Assembly (NCBI RefSeq): GCF_039613825.1
Contig: NZ_CP154826.1
Span: forward strand, 1,240,001-1,304,000
DNA length: 64,000 bases
Source of the DNA: Diaminobutyricibacter sp. McL0608
Lineage (GTDB): Bacteria > Actinomycetota > Actinomycetes > Actinomycetales > Microbacteriaceae
Reading direction: 5' to 3'
Of the stretch, positions 6,709 to 14,341 are shown in pieces; the first letter of the stretch is position 1, and every line of letters starts with the position of its first letter. The notes under the pieces are model-generated. The model worked only from the letters and a program-made list of their open reading frames with translations, ran no database searches and was not told the DNA's origin. Made by a program: the position numbers and the translations under genes.

Positions 6709-7808
6709 CCGGGCACCTCCACCCGGATCGCCGTGCCGCGCCCCGGGCTGGATTCGACGACAAGATCGCCTGCGAGTGCCGCGATACGCTCCCGCATGGC
6801 GATGAGGCCGAACCCGCCACCGGCGCTGTCGCGCGGCTGCGATTCCGGGTCGAAGCCGCGCCCGTCGTCGCGTATCTCGAGCTGGGCCCGGTGCGCATGA
6901 TGTCGGAACGTCAGCGTCACGCGGTGCGCGTGTGCGTGCCGTTCGACGTTCGCGAGAGCTTCCTGCGCTGCGCGCAACAGCGCCACTTCGGCATCCGTCG
7001 CCATCGACCCGGCGGCGGCGCTCGTGCTCACGTCGACGGGAATACCGGTTCGCTCCGACCAGCGGCGCGCCGTCTCCACGATCGCCTCTGGGAGCCGATT
7101 CGACTCGAGAGCCGCGGGACGCAGGGCCTGCACGGAGCGTCGCGCCTCTGCGAGCCCATCCCGGGCGAGACTGAGTGCCGACTCGGTGTGTCGGTCGCGT
7201 GAAATCGCATCCTGCGACGCCTGCGCAGCCTGCAGCTGCGTGACGATGCCGGCGAACCCCTGCGCCAGAGTGTCGTGGATCTCTCGAGCGAGTCGTGAGC
7301 GTTCGGCTTCTGTGGCGGCCCGCTGGAGCTGCTGGTCTGCAAGGCGCAAGCCCCAGGAGAGTCCGCACATGACGATGACGTTGAGCGCCACCACCACGAC
7401 CCTGCCGAAAGTAGCGGCCGGTGCGGCGCTGAGGGAGGACGACTGTGCGATCCCGGCGATGACGGCTGTCGCGGCTACGGCCAGCAGTTCCCACGGCCAC
7501 GGAACGATCGAGTAGGCGAAGGTGAACGTCGCAATCGTGAGAAACGCGAACCAGCTGTCGAACAGCACCAGCATGAAGTTGATCGCGATCAGGCCGGTCA
7601 TGAAGACGGCGACGACGGCTGGACTTTCGCGCCGTCGCAGCAGGGCGCGCATCCCCAGCACCCACAAACCGTACGCGGCGCAGAGGACGAGTTCCGGGAC
7701 GAGCCGAACCCAATCGCCCCACCCCACCAGAAGCGAGAACACGACAAGCATCGCCAGCACCAGGTAGGGCACGACCGTGAGCACGGTCCGCCAGCGCGGA
7801 TGGATCAC
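6705..7808 (-). CDS. Two-component sensor histidine kinase (HisKA_3 type)
   Basis: 367 residues. Five or six hydrophobic helices occupy about residues 9-155 with almost no extracellular loop, so it probably senses the membrane or works with a partner. The HisKA_3 dimerisation segment follows, with the phospho-acceptor His178 in REIHDTLAQG. The ATPase domain has the N box in AQEALANVERHA, the D box in DDGRGFD, and GGFGLIAMRERI. It partners the downstream regulator. A membrane-protein gene lies 9 bp upstream, and the three probably form one operon resembling membrane-stress systems such as LiaSR or DesKR; the signal is unknown. Confidence 0.92.
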   Translation of the reverse strand: MIHPRWRTVLTVVPYLVLAMLVVFSLLVGWGDWVRLVPELVLCAAYGLWVLGMRALLRRRESPAVVAVFMTGLIAINFMLVLFDSWFAFLTIATFTFAYSIVPWPWELLAVAATAVIAGIAQSSSLSAAPAATFGRVVVVALNVIVMCGLSWGLRLADQQLQRAATEAERSRLAREIHDTLAQGFAGIVTQLQAAQASQDAISRDRHTESALSLARDGLAEARRSVQALRPAALESNRLPEAIVETARRWSERTGIPVDVSTSAAAGSMATDAEVALLRAAQEALANVERHAHAHRVTLTFRHHAHRAQLEIRDDGRGFDPESQPRDSAGGGFGLIAMRERIAALAGDLVVESSPGRGTAIRVEVPG

Positions 7809-7817
7809 GAGCCGACC

Positions 7818-8255
7818 TTACACGCCCTTCGGGAAGACGGCACGCATGAGCGGGCGGTTGGCCAAGATCGCGACCGGCAGCACGAGCGCGCCGCAGATGG
7901 CCTGTTCGACGCGCACCCAGTCGGGCAGGAAGCCGGGGATCGAGACGATGACGACGACAGCCACGACGACGATCGGGCTGATGATCCGGATGCGCACCCA
8001 GGCGGGCCGCGAACCGCGGAAAGCGCTGATCGCGAAGAGGAGCAGGATGAGCGCGCTTCCGAGCACGAGCGTGCAGCGGATCCAGATGGCGATATCGACA
8101 GCTGTTCCGGTGGTGCCCAGCGTGAGGAGCAGCGCCTCCATCGCGACGCTCACGACGAGGAATCCCGCGAGGAGTATCAGGCAGGGGAGGAAGGCGGCAC
8201 GCCGTGCCGCGGCGGTGTCGGTACGGGTGGGGGAGGGAGCGAATGTTTCTGTCAT
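7818..8255 (-). CDS. Hypothetical four-helix membrane protein, linked to two-component system
   Basis: 145 residues with a Thr/Ala-rich N-terminal tail and four predicted membrane helices (roughly 22-45, 52-78, 88-108, 115-135). It has no recognisable enzymatic motif. It starts the operon with the kinase 9 bp downstream. In comparable operons such proteins modulate the kinase, but that role is inferred only from position. The ATG at 8255 is the first good start. Confidence 0.7.
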   Translation of the reverse strand: MTETFAPSPTRTDTAAARRAAFLPCLILLAGFLVVSVAMEALLLTLGTTGTAVDIAIWIRCTLVLGSALILLLFAISAFRGSRPAWVRIRIISPIVVVAVVVIVSIPGFLPDWVRVEQAICGALVLPVAILANRPLMRAVFPKGV

Positions 8256-8370
8256 ACCTCGAGCGTCGCAAGCACGGTTCCGACCGGCATCAACCGGTCG
8301 GTCTGAGTTCGGAACCGTTCGGTGGAGTCGCGGTCTCGTGGAAGCGGCGTCACTGCACGTGCCGCGCTAC

Positions 8371-8394
8371 GGTTGGTTGGTTGGTTGGTTGGTT
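8371..8394. repeat. Tetranucleotide repeat (GGTT)6
   Basis: Six perfect GGTT units in the intergenic space, ending 24 bp before the start of the gene at 8419. A simple-sequence repeat this regular is rare in such a GC-rich genome. Its place in the promoter or leader of the next gene would let slippage alter spacing. Confidence 0.9.
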
Positions 8395-8418
8395 GCAGGA
8401 TCCTGAACTGGAGGGCAG

Positions 8419-8883
8419 ATGCCGTACACCGTCGACTTCGTGAACGTCTCCACTGTCGGGCTCGAGTCGTCGCCCGTCGCCCCGGCGCTCGCCGGATTGC
8501 GCGCCAATGAGGCCCGCTATTTCAAGAACAAGTACGACCACGCGTTCACCGTGAGTCCTGTGGGCGAGGTTCCGGATGCGCTTGCCTGGGTCACGCGCAT
8601 CCTGAAGGACGAACGCGACCTCGTCATCGAGTCGCCTGCGCTCGAGGCGACCGAATTCGAGGTCGACGGCATCCGCATGGCTTACGTGTTCTATGAGTCC
8701 GGGCTGTCGATCAACGTCATGTACACGATCGAGGATGCGGGGAAGCGAGCCGTGGGTTTCAAACTCTCCGATGGCATGGAGATTCCGGAGGAGCTGGCGC
8801 CACGGTTCAAGTTCGCGCGTCAGAAGTCGAAGCTGGCCGGCACCATCCGCGGCTCCTTCTTCGTGATCAAGGGCGAGTACTAG
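8419..8883 (+). CDS. Conserved protein of unknown function
   Basis: 154 residues, MPYTVDFVNVSTVGLESS..., without membrane helices or signal peptide. The sequence RANEARYFKNKYDH and a C-terminal LAGTIRGSFFVIKGEY look conserved. Similar actinobacterial proteins are sometimes labelled phage tail protein, but nothing phage-like surrounds it and I do not rely on that label. GGAGGG lies just before the ATG. A (GGTT)6 tract sits upstream. It converges with the acetyltransferase, with only 4 bp between the stops and no room for a long terminator. Confidence 0.72.
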   Translation: MPYTVDFVNVSTVGLESSPVAPALAGLRANEARYFKNKYDHAFTVSPVGEVPDALAWVTRILKDERDLVIESPALEATEFEVDGIRMAYVFYESGLSINVMYTIEDAGKRAVGFKLSDGMEIPEELAPRFKFARQKSKLAGTIRGSFFVIKGEY

Positions 8884-8887
8884 CCCC

Positions 8888-9430
8888 TCACCATTGCCGG
8901 CGCACGTCGGCTTTGGGGCCGGCCACGAGACTCGCGGCGGGCACGTCGTCTGCGACGATCGCGCCGGCCGCTATGACCGCATCCCGTCCGATGCTGACGC
9001 CGGGCAGGATCGTCGCACCCGCGCCGATCCACACGTTCTCCGCCACGTTGATCGGCCCGCCGGCCAGCCACACGCGACGCTCTTCGGTGTCGACCGGATG
9101 CCCGACGGTGATGAAGGTGACCTTGGGGCCGACCATCACGCGCTCGCCGAGGCGGATGCCGGCGTAGTCGAGGAACGTGCAGTTCTGGTTGATGAAGACC
9201 CGCTCGGAGAGGTCGAGGTTGAGTCCGTGATCTGTGTAGAACGGCGGGTAGATCGTGACGCGCTCCGGCAGCGGCCGGCCAAGGATCTGCTCGAACAGTT
9301 CTGCCTTGCCCGCTTCATCGTCGAAAGGCAGGACGTTGAGGCGTGACGTGAGTTCGGTCACACGCAGGACCCTCTCGGACATGGCCTGGAACTCGGGGCT
9401 GTGGATGCGCATGAGAAGGTCGCTGGACAC
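8888..9430 (-). CDS. Sugar O-acetyltransferase, hexapeptide-repeat (LacA/NodL/Maa) family
   Basis: 180 residues. The N-terminal helical Mac domain (about 5-55) precedes a left-handed beta helix of hexapeptide repeats. The characteristic segments INQNCTFLDYAGI, VGPKVTFITVGHP (catalytic His), WIGAGATILPGVSIG and GAIVADDVP are all present. These enzymes transfer acetyl from acetyl-CoA to a sugar hydroxyl; maltose, galactoside or nodulation-factor types cannot be told apart here. The length is usual. It sits downstream of the DUF1048 gene with a hairpin between them, so it may be transcribed separately. Confidence 0.9.
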   Translation of the reverse strand: MSSDLLMRIHSPEFQAMSERVLRVTELTSRLNVLPFDDEAGKAELFEQILGRPLPERVTIYPPFYTDHGLNLDLSERVFINQNCTFLDYAGIRLGERVMVGPKVTFITVGHPVDTEERRVWLAGGPINVAENVWIGAGATILPGVSIGRDAVIAAGAIVADDVPAASLVAGPKADVRRQW

Positions 9431-9482
9431 TTCACGATCCTCACACCGGGCCCCATGGCCGGCCTGCAGACACGCCCCGAGC

Positions 9483-9522
9483 AGCGACGGCCCCCGACTC
9501 CGGGAGGTCGGCGGCCGTCGCT
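9483..9522 (-). terminator. Hairpin terminator after DUF1048 gene
   Basis: Inverted repeat with 16-bp arms and one mismatch (AGCGACGGCC... at 9483-9498 and 9507-9522) and an 8-nt loop. It begins 10 bp beyond the stop of the leftward gene at 9533. There is no clear U-tract, which is common in GC-rich actinobacteria. Confidence 0.6.
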
Positions 9523-9532
9523 TCGATCGCTG

Positions 9533-9877
9533 CTAGCCGGCGTGAGCAGCGAGCGCGATCTTCTTCGTCAGCTTGGCGCGTTGGCGGGTCACCCATCCGC
9601 CTGACTGGTAGTTCTGCAGGAACGCATCCGCGTATGCAACCGGGTCTTCGCCCACGATGCCGTCGATCGGTGTTCCGTCTGCCGCAGCCTTTTCGAACCG
9701 GTCGGCAAGGTCCTCGAACATCGACATGACGCTGTCGCCGTCCGTCGGTCCGAAATACATGACGTAGTGCTCGATCGCCTCAACCGCGGTCCGGTAGTTG
9801 TCGGGGAGCCGACGCACCCGGGCCTTGTATTCGCGCCAGCGGCGCTTGTCGCCGATCATCTTGGTGAGAATGGACAT
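9533..9877 (-). CDS. DUF1048 domain protein
   Basis: 114 residues, MSILTKMIGDKRRWREYKARV..., all-helical. The KRRWREYKARVRRLPDNYR start and the later GEDPVAYADAFLQNY match DUF1048 proteins, small helical proteins of unknown function often encoded beside a PadR-type regulator. No PadR gene adjoins it here. A ribosome site (AAGGAGG on the reverse strand) precedes the ATG. The promoter side carries a tandem 23-bp repeat that is a likely operator. Confidence 0.82.
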   Translation of the reverse strand: MSILTKMIGDKRRWREYKARVRRLPDNYRTAVEAIEHYVMYFGPTDGDSVMSMFEDLADRFEKAAADGTPIDGIVGEDPVAYADAFLQNYQSGGWVTRQRAKLTKKIALAAHAG

Positions 9878-9918
9878 CTTCGTTTGCCTCCTTGGCTACT
9901 CTGTGACGTTGACTACCA

Positions 9919-9964
9919 GTAGATAGTAACGCCGAATAGCGGTAGATAGCAATACTGAATAGCG
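9919..9964. promoter_or_regulatory. Tandem 23-bp direct repeat, probable operator of DUF1048 gene
   Basis: Two head-to-tail copies (9919-9941 and 9942-9964), each starting GTAGATAG and ending GAATAGCG, with four differences in the middle. A CTACCAGTAG near-palindrome overlaps the left edge (9913-9922). The region is AT-rich against its background and lies 42-87 bp upstream of the leftward DUF1048 start, the usual place for repressor sites. A PadR-family binder is a guess from the usual gene partner. Confidence 0.6.
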
Positions 9965-10005
9965 ATTGTTTCGGTGACGGGGCGGCAAGGCTCGCGGCGC
10001 GTCCC

Positions 10006-10653
10006 TCAGACGAGTCCGTCGATGAACGCGGTAACGGATGTGGTCACGAGCTCGGCGACTCCGCGCGCGTTGAGCGCAGCCGATGCGGCCACCTTCATCC
10101 CGTGGTCCGCGCCCGGCACCGTGACGATCCGGATGTTCGATCGAGTGCCGACCTCGGATGTGAGCAGGGCTGCGCTTCCGAATGTGTCGCGCTCGCCCTG
10201 CAGCACGAGCACCGGAACCTCGGGAGCAAGCAACTCGCTCAGTCGCGACTTCTCCGGGCTGCCGGGCGGATGCAGTGGGAACGCGAGACAGACCACGGCC
10301 ACGGCCGCGACATCCGCTGCGGTTCGACAGGCGACACGCGCGCCCGCGCTGCGACCGCCCGTCACGATGGGGAGGCCGTTCGCGAGCTCCTCCACTGCGT
10401 GCGCTGTTTCGCGCCAGGCGACATCGAGCGTCGGGGGACGCGCTGCAACGCGCCGGCCGGTGACCCGCCACGGCTGTTCGTAGCGAGCGACAGTGATGCC
10501 GAGTGTCGGCAGGGCATGAGCCAGCGCGACCAGATCGACCGCACCGATTCCGCCGCCGGCGCCATGACCGAGCCACAGGACCGCACGCGGAGCCTCAGCA
10601 GCATCCACTACCAGCCGGCCGGGACCGAGCGAGGTCGGCACATCCACATCCAT
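10006..10653 (-). CDS. Alpha/beta hydrolase (Tex30/KANL3-like dienelactone-hydrolase fold)
   Basis: 215 residues. The oxyanion region is LWLGHGAGGG (about 26-35), the nucleophile elbow GGRSAGARVA (Ser about 102), the acid LQGERDTFG and the His PGADHGMK. The catalytic triad is complete. Family members are small cytosolic hydrolases with uncertain substrates. There is no signal peptide. The gene stands alone, leftward, between the DUF1048 operator region and the AhpD-like gene. Confidence 0.86.
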   Translation of the reverse strand: MDVDVPTSLGPGRLVVDAAEAPRAVLWLGHGAGGGIGAVDLVALAHALPTLGITVARYEQPWRVTGRRVAARPPTLDVAWRETAHAVEELANGLPIVTGGRSAGARVACRTAADVAAVAVVCLAFPLHPPGSPEKSRLSELLAPEVPVLVLQGERDTFGSAALLTSEVGTRSNIRIVTVPGADHGMKVAASAALNARGVAELVTTSVTAFIDGLV

Positions 10654-10686
10654 GCGTCCGACGCTACCCTCCGACGTGGGGTTGCC

Positions 10687-11256
10687 TCACAGAGGTTCGA
10701 GCAGTGCGTCCTTCAGGCTGTCGCTGAGCTCGGGGAAGTCGTCGACCGGGATGGCGAGAGCCTGGATGGCGCGGCTGTAATAGTTGCGCGCCGCCGCCGC
10801 GAGCGCAACATCCACGATCTCGCGGTCGCTGAGGCCGAGGTCGCGCAGGCGCTGGCTGTCCGCATCCGTCATCGTGTCTGATGCCCGGCTCACCTTCTCG
10901 GAGAACTCCATGATCGCGACCTCCTGCTCGGACAGGCCGGCGTCGTGGTAGTCGCGGGCGATCCGCTCGAGCTCGTCCTCGTCGATGTAGGCGAGGGACT
11001 TTCTGCCGTGAGCGAGCCGACAGTGGACCGAGCGGGTGCCGAGGGCTGCTGCGAGCGTGGCGAGCTCGAAACGGCGCTTGTCCATCGGGCCGCCGATAGC
11101 CCGCATGAGCTCTTTCCAGGCGGCGAAGGCCTCGGGATTCGTCGTCAGCACTTTCGTGTGACTGGCGACGTAGCCTTGCTCCCGGATGTCACCCGCGTAG
11201 AACTCGGCGACACGCTCGTCGACTTCGTTCTCGGGTGCGACTGCGATGATCGACAT
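10687..11256 (-). CDS. Carboxymuconolactone decarboxylase / AhpD-like protein
   Basis: 189 residues of the AhpD-like helical fold. The active-site region reads TRSVHCRLAHGRK: one Cys and the His are present, but the first Cys of the CxxC pair is Ser. It could therefore not form the usual internal disulfide and resembles the peroxidase-related branch. ATG 11256 is chosen over 11271 because GAGG lies 7 nt before it. It is likely to be cytosolic and act in peroxide or ring-substrate metabolism; the substrate is not known. Confidence 0.84.
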   Translation of the reverse strand: MSIIAVAPENEVDERVAEFYAGDIREQGYVASHTKVLTTNPEAFAAWKELMRAIGGPMDKRRFELATLAAALGTRSVHCRLAHGRKSLAYIDEDELERIARDYHDAGLSEQEVAIMEFSEKVSRASDTMTDADSQRLRDLGLSDREIVDVALAAAARNYYSRAIQALAIPVDDFPELSDSLKDALLEPL

Positions 11257-11351
11257 GAGAATACCTCGCATCTGTTGCGTGTTCTTATGCTCTCACTTGC
11301 GCCGGTGAGCCGCCAGAGATCTTCCAGCTCCAGCCGCGCGAAAGCTGCTTG

Positions 11352-11380
11352 TTGGCGACCGGGCGCGGTATGCGTAAAGT
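11352..11380 (+). promoter_or_regulatory. Promoter of deaminase gene
   Basis: TTGGCG (11352-11357), a 17-bp spacer and TAAAGT (11375-11380). The -10 ends 5 nt before the ATG at 11386, predicting a leaderless transcript. Confidence 0.55.
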
Positions 11381-11385
11381 CGGCG

Positions 11386-11922
11386 ATGGAGGGGGTCGAC
11401 GCTGAAACCGAGCGCCCGTGGAACGACATGGCGATAGACGAGAACGACCTGAAGTTTCTCACCCGCGCAGTCGAGCTGGCCCGCGAAGCCTTCGACGCGG
11501 GGGACGAGCCGTTCGGCTCGCTGCTCGTCGACCGCGACGGTCGCGTGCTTCGCGAAGACCGCAACCGTGTCGGCGGCGGCGACGAGACGATGCATCCGGA
11601 GTTCGAGCTGGCGCGATGGGCCGCGCGAAACCTGACCGCGGGGGACCGCTCGCGGGCGACCGTGTACACGTCGGGGGAGCATTGCCCGATGTGCTCGGCC
11701 GCGCACGCCTGGGTCGGGCTCGGGCGCATCGTCTTCGCTGCATCGGCGGCGCAGACCAGTGGATGGCGCGCTGCGCGCGGGCTTCCGGCCGGTCCGGTCG
11801 AGAGCCTTCCGATCTCGGTCATCGCACCCGGAATTGCGGTCGACGGGCCTGCGCCGCAGCTCGAGGGAGCCCTCCGGGACCTCTTCGAGGAGCTCTCGAT
11901 CCGTACGCTCCGGCGCCGGTAG
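11386..11922 (+). CDS. Nucleoside/base deaminase (CMP/dCMP deaminase fold)
   Basis: 178 residues of the zinc-dependent cytidine-deaminase-like fold. The zinc ligands and catalytic Glu appear as HPE in ETMHPEFELARW and as CPMC in GEHCPMCSAAHAW. The HPE form, instead of HAE, is typical of guanine-deaminase-like and related nucleoside deaminases, not tRNA adenosine deaminase TadA. It hydrolytically removes an amino group from a base; guanine or cytosine are the likely substrates. The start at 11386 is supported by a well-spaced promoter that would make it leaderless; the ATG at 11428 is an alternative. Confidence 0.85.
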   Translation: MEGVDAETERPWNDMAIDENDLKFLTRAVELAREAFDAGDEPFGSLLVDRDGRVLREDRNRVGGGDETMHPEFELARWAARNLTAGDRSRATVYTSGEHCPMCSAAHAWVGLGRIVFAASAAQTSGWRAARGLPAGPVESLPISVIAPGIAVDGPAPQLEGALRDLFEELSIRTLRRR

Positions 11923-12097
11923 GGCTCTCGCCCGCGGTCGCGGCGTACGACTCCGCGCCTCCACGTCCCTGTGCCCTCTCGCCCGAGCCGCCTTGCGCCC
12001 CGGCGCCCTCAGCGCGATTAGTTGCCAGAAAACCGGCATCCCAGCGCCGTGAGTCGCGAATTCGCGTCAACGAATCGCACTTGTGGGTAATCCGCGC

Positions 12098-12127
12098 TTG
12101 ACGAATGTCAGAACTATCTTTTATGGT
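12098..12127 (+). promoter_or_regulatory. Promoter of ROK-regulated sugar operon
   Basis: TTGACG at 12098-12103, an 18-bp spacer, and TATGGT at 12122-12127. The -10 touches the palindromic operator at 12127-12146, and the start codon follows at 12156. No other gene lies between 11922 and 12156. Confidence 0.7.
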
Positions 12128-12146
12128 TTATTTAGTCCTAAACAAA
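12127..12146. promoter_or_regulatory. Probable ROK repressor operator
   Basis: The 20-bp near-palindrome TTTATTTAGTCCTAAACAAA has 9-bp arms with one mismatch and a 2-bp centre. It is AT-rich like known ROK sites (NagC, Mlc, XylR). It overlaps the transcription start region, so bound repressor would block the operon including its own gene. Confidence 0.65.
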
Positions 12147-12155
12147 AGGTAGGCA

Positions 12156-13379
12156 ATGGCGCTCACATCTCCGTCTCGTACAGACGTCAACCGTTCGGCG
12201 ATCCTCGCGCACCTTGGTGCACAAGGGCCGGCATCCCGTGCCGACCTGGCGAGGATGCTCGGCGTCTCGCCGGCTCTGGTGACGCAACTGAGCAAAGACC
12301 TCCTCGCCGATGGGCTCATCCAGGAACTCGACCACTCTCCGTCGCAGGGCGGCAGGCCAGCTCGGATGCTCGGAGTCACGGCTGACACCGCACGCGCGAT
12401 CGGCGTCAAAGTCGTCGCAGACCATGTCGCCTTCGTCGAAGTGGGAATCGACGGTGGAGTGATCCGCAGTGCGACAGAACCGTTCGACGCTCTCTCGACA
12501 CTCGCGACGACGAACCTCGTCGATCTCGCACGGACCTTCATAGAAGGGGGCGGCGACCGGCCGGTCCTCGGAATCGGCGTCGGCATCCCGGGAACCGTCG
12601 ACGACCAGGGAATCGGCGTCATCGATTCGACACAACTCGGCTGGAACCAGGTGCCGCTCGGCGCAGCACTCCGTCGCTCCCTCGGCCTTCCTGTCGTCGT
12701 CGACAACAACGTGAACGCGCTGAGCATGGCCGAGCGCCTGTTCGGCCAGGGGCGCTCGTGCCCCGATTTCCTCGTCGTCACCATCGGAACAGGCGTCGGC
12801 GCAGGCATCATCTCCGGCGGCTCGGTGCTTCGTGGACGCTCGGGCGGCGCCGGTGACATCGGCCACATCCCCGTCACCGACGGCGGCCCGCTCTGCCAGT
12901 GCGGCAACCATGGCTGCCTCGAGGCGTTCGTGGGGGAGAGCGCCCTCATCGCCCGTGCCGCTGAACTCGGCATCGTCGCACCCGATGCGCCAATCGCCGC
13001 AGTCACTCGCGCCGCGGTCGAGGGCGATGAGCGGGCGCGCAAGATCTTCGCCGAAGCCGGACACCTGCTCGGGCGCACACTCGCCGGCGTCGTCAACGTT
13101 CTCGATCCCGAACTGGTCGTGGTCCTCGGCGAAGGTGTCGCAGCGTGGAAGTTCTGGGCGCCCGGTTTCGAGTCGGCGCTGCGCGCATCCCTCGTCCCGG
13201 GAAAACGAGGAGTCGAAGTCGCCGTAGAGACCTGGCAGGACGACCGGTGGGCTCAGGGCGCGGCAGCACTCGTGTTGGCGACACCGTTCGATTCGGATGG
13301 TGTGGCCGGCGAGCAGGGCCGCCTCGTCCGGGAACGCCTCGTCGCCAATTCACGGATCCCCGAGGGGGCGTCGCGATGA
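12156..13379 (+). CDS. ROK family transcriptional repressor
   Basis: 407 residues. An N-terminal winged helix (about 10-65, with SRADLARMLGVSPALVTQ as the recognition region) is fused to a ROK sugar-kinase-like domain. The zinc motif is GHIPV...CQCGNHGCLEAF near residue 240, and the phosphate loop is VTIGTGVGAG. NagC/XylR-type ROK repressors release DNA on binding a sugar effector; here probably glucose, isomaltose or a related sugar, inferred from the operon. It is the first gene of the operon, overlaps the first permease gene by 4 bp, and has a candidate operator over its own promoter. RBS is AGGTAGG. Confidence 0.93.
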   Translation: MALTSPSRTDVNRSAILAHLGAQGPASRADLARMLGVSPALVTQLSKDLLADGLIQELDHSPSQGGRPARMLGVTADTARAIGVKVVADHVAFVEVGIDGGVIRSATEPFDALSTLATTNLVDLARTFIEGGGDRPVLGIGVGIPGTVDDQGIGVIDSTQLGWNQVPLGAALRRSLGLPVVVDNNVNALSMAERLFGQGRSCPDFLVVTIGTGVGAGIISGGSVLRGRSGGAGDIGHIPVTDGGPLCQCGNHGCLEAFVGESALIARAAELGIVAPDAPIAAVTRAAVEGDERARKIFAEAGHLLGRTLAGVVNVLDPELVVVLGEGVAAWKFWAPGFESALRASLVPGKRGVEVAVETWQDDRWAQGAAALVLATPFDSDGVAGEQGRLVRERLVANSRIPEGASR

Positions 13380-14341
13380 CACTGTCAGCTGCTCGCGTCG
13401 CGGCGTCGGCCGAGTCGCCGTCGCCGGTCGAAAAGGAGATCTCCCGAGCACCCCGGAAGCGCTCGACGAAGCAGCGCGCGAAATACGCACTGACGATCGC
13501 GCTCTTCCTGCTCCCTAGCCTCATTCCACTGCTCGCGTTCATCATCGGCCCGATGATCGCGGCCGCCTGGACAAGCCTCCACGAATGGAATCTCATCGGC
13601 CCCATGAAATGGGTCGGCCTCGACAACTACACGACGCTCCTCACCGACCCGGGCACGCAACAGGCGTTCCTGCACACCGTCTACTACATCGTCGGTTACC
13701 TGCCGCTCGTCTACATCGGCGGCCTCGCTCTCGCGCTGGCGCTGAACGCGAAGCTGAAGGGAAGGGCTGTCCTCCGCGGTGTCTACTTCCTCCCGGTCGT
13801 CACCAGCTGGGTGGTCGTCGCACTCGTGTGGCGCTGGCTCCTCAACCCGAGCGTCGGTGTCGTCAACTGGGCGCTGGGCCTCATCGGCATCCAGGGTCCC
13901 GGCTGGTACACCGACCCGGCCTGGTCGATGCCGTCGATCATCCTCGCCTCCGCGTGGAAGGACCTCGGCTTCGTGATGGTCATCCTGCTGGCCGGACTGC
14001 AGACGATCAACCCTGACCTGTACGAAGCCGCCGAGATCGACGGCGCAGGCTGGTGGCGCCGGCTCTTCAGCATCACGCTGCCGATGCTTTCGCCGTCCAC
14101 CTTCTTCGTAGTCGTCCTCTCGCTGATCAACGGGTTCCAGGTGTTCGACCAGGTGTACGTCATGACGGGCGGCGGCCCGAACAACTCAAGCCGCGTGGTC
14201 GTCCAGGAGGTCTACGACCTGACGTTCCGGTACGGCCAGGCGGGGATGGCTTCCGCGCTCTCCTGGCTGCTGTTCATCGTCATCCTGATCATCACGCTCA
14301 TCCAGTTCCGCGGGCAGAAGCGGTGGGTGAACTATGCGTAA
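13376..14341 (+). CDS. Carbohydrate ABC transporter permease (MalF-type)
   Basis: 321 residues with a 30-residue charged cytoplasmic tail and six membrane helices. The EAA loop that contacts the ATPase reads EAAEIDGAGWWRRLFSITLP (about residues 222-241). It pairs with the next permease to form the channel of a CUT1-family sugar importer. The ATG overlaps the ROK stop by 4 bp. No ATPase gene is present in the operon, so a shared MsiK-like ATPase elsewhere is expected, as usual in actinobacteria. Confidence 0.93.
   Translation: MTLSAARVAASAESPSPVEKEISRAPRKRSTKQRAKYALTIALFLLPSLIPLLAFIIGPMIAAAWTSLHEWNLIGPMKWVGLDNYTTLLTDPGTQQAFLHTVYYIVGYLPLVYIGGLALALALNAKLKGRAVLRGVYFLPVVTSWVVVALVWRWLLNPSVGVVNWALGLIGIQGPGWYTDPAWSMPSIILASAWKDLGFVMVILLAGLQTINPDLYEAAEIDGAGWWRRLFSITLPMLSPSTFFVVVLSLINGFQVFDQVYVMTGGGPNNSSRVVVQEVYDLTFRYGQAGMASALSWLLFIVILIITLIQFRGQKRWVNYA

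Noticed and set aside
6709-8271. Long open frame continuing upstream of the response regulator on the minus strand
   Set aside because: It lies in another frame over the kinase and membrane-protein genes; its product is Arg/Pro/His-rich with no domain, and the real regulator start overlaps the kinase stop by 4 bp.
8419-8883. Prophage remnant from a tail-like protein
   Set aside because: No other phage genes, no integrase and no change in gene style around it.
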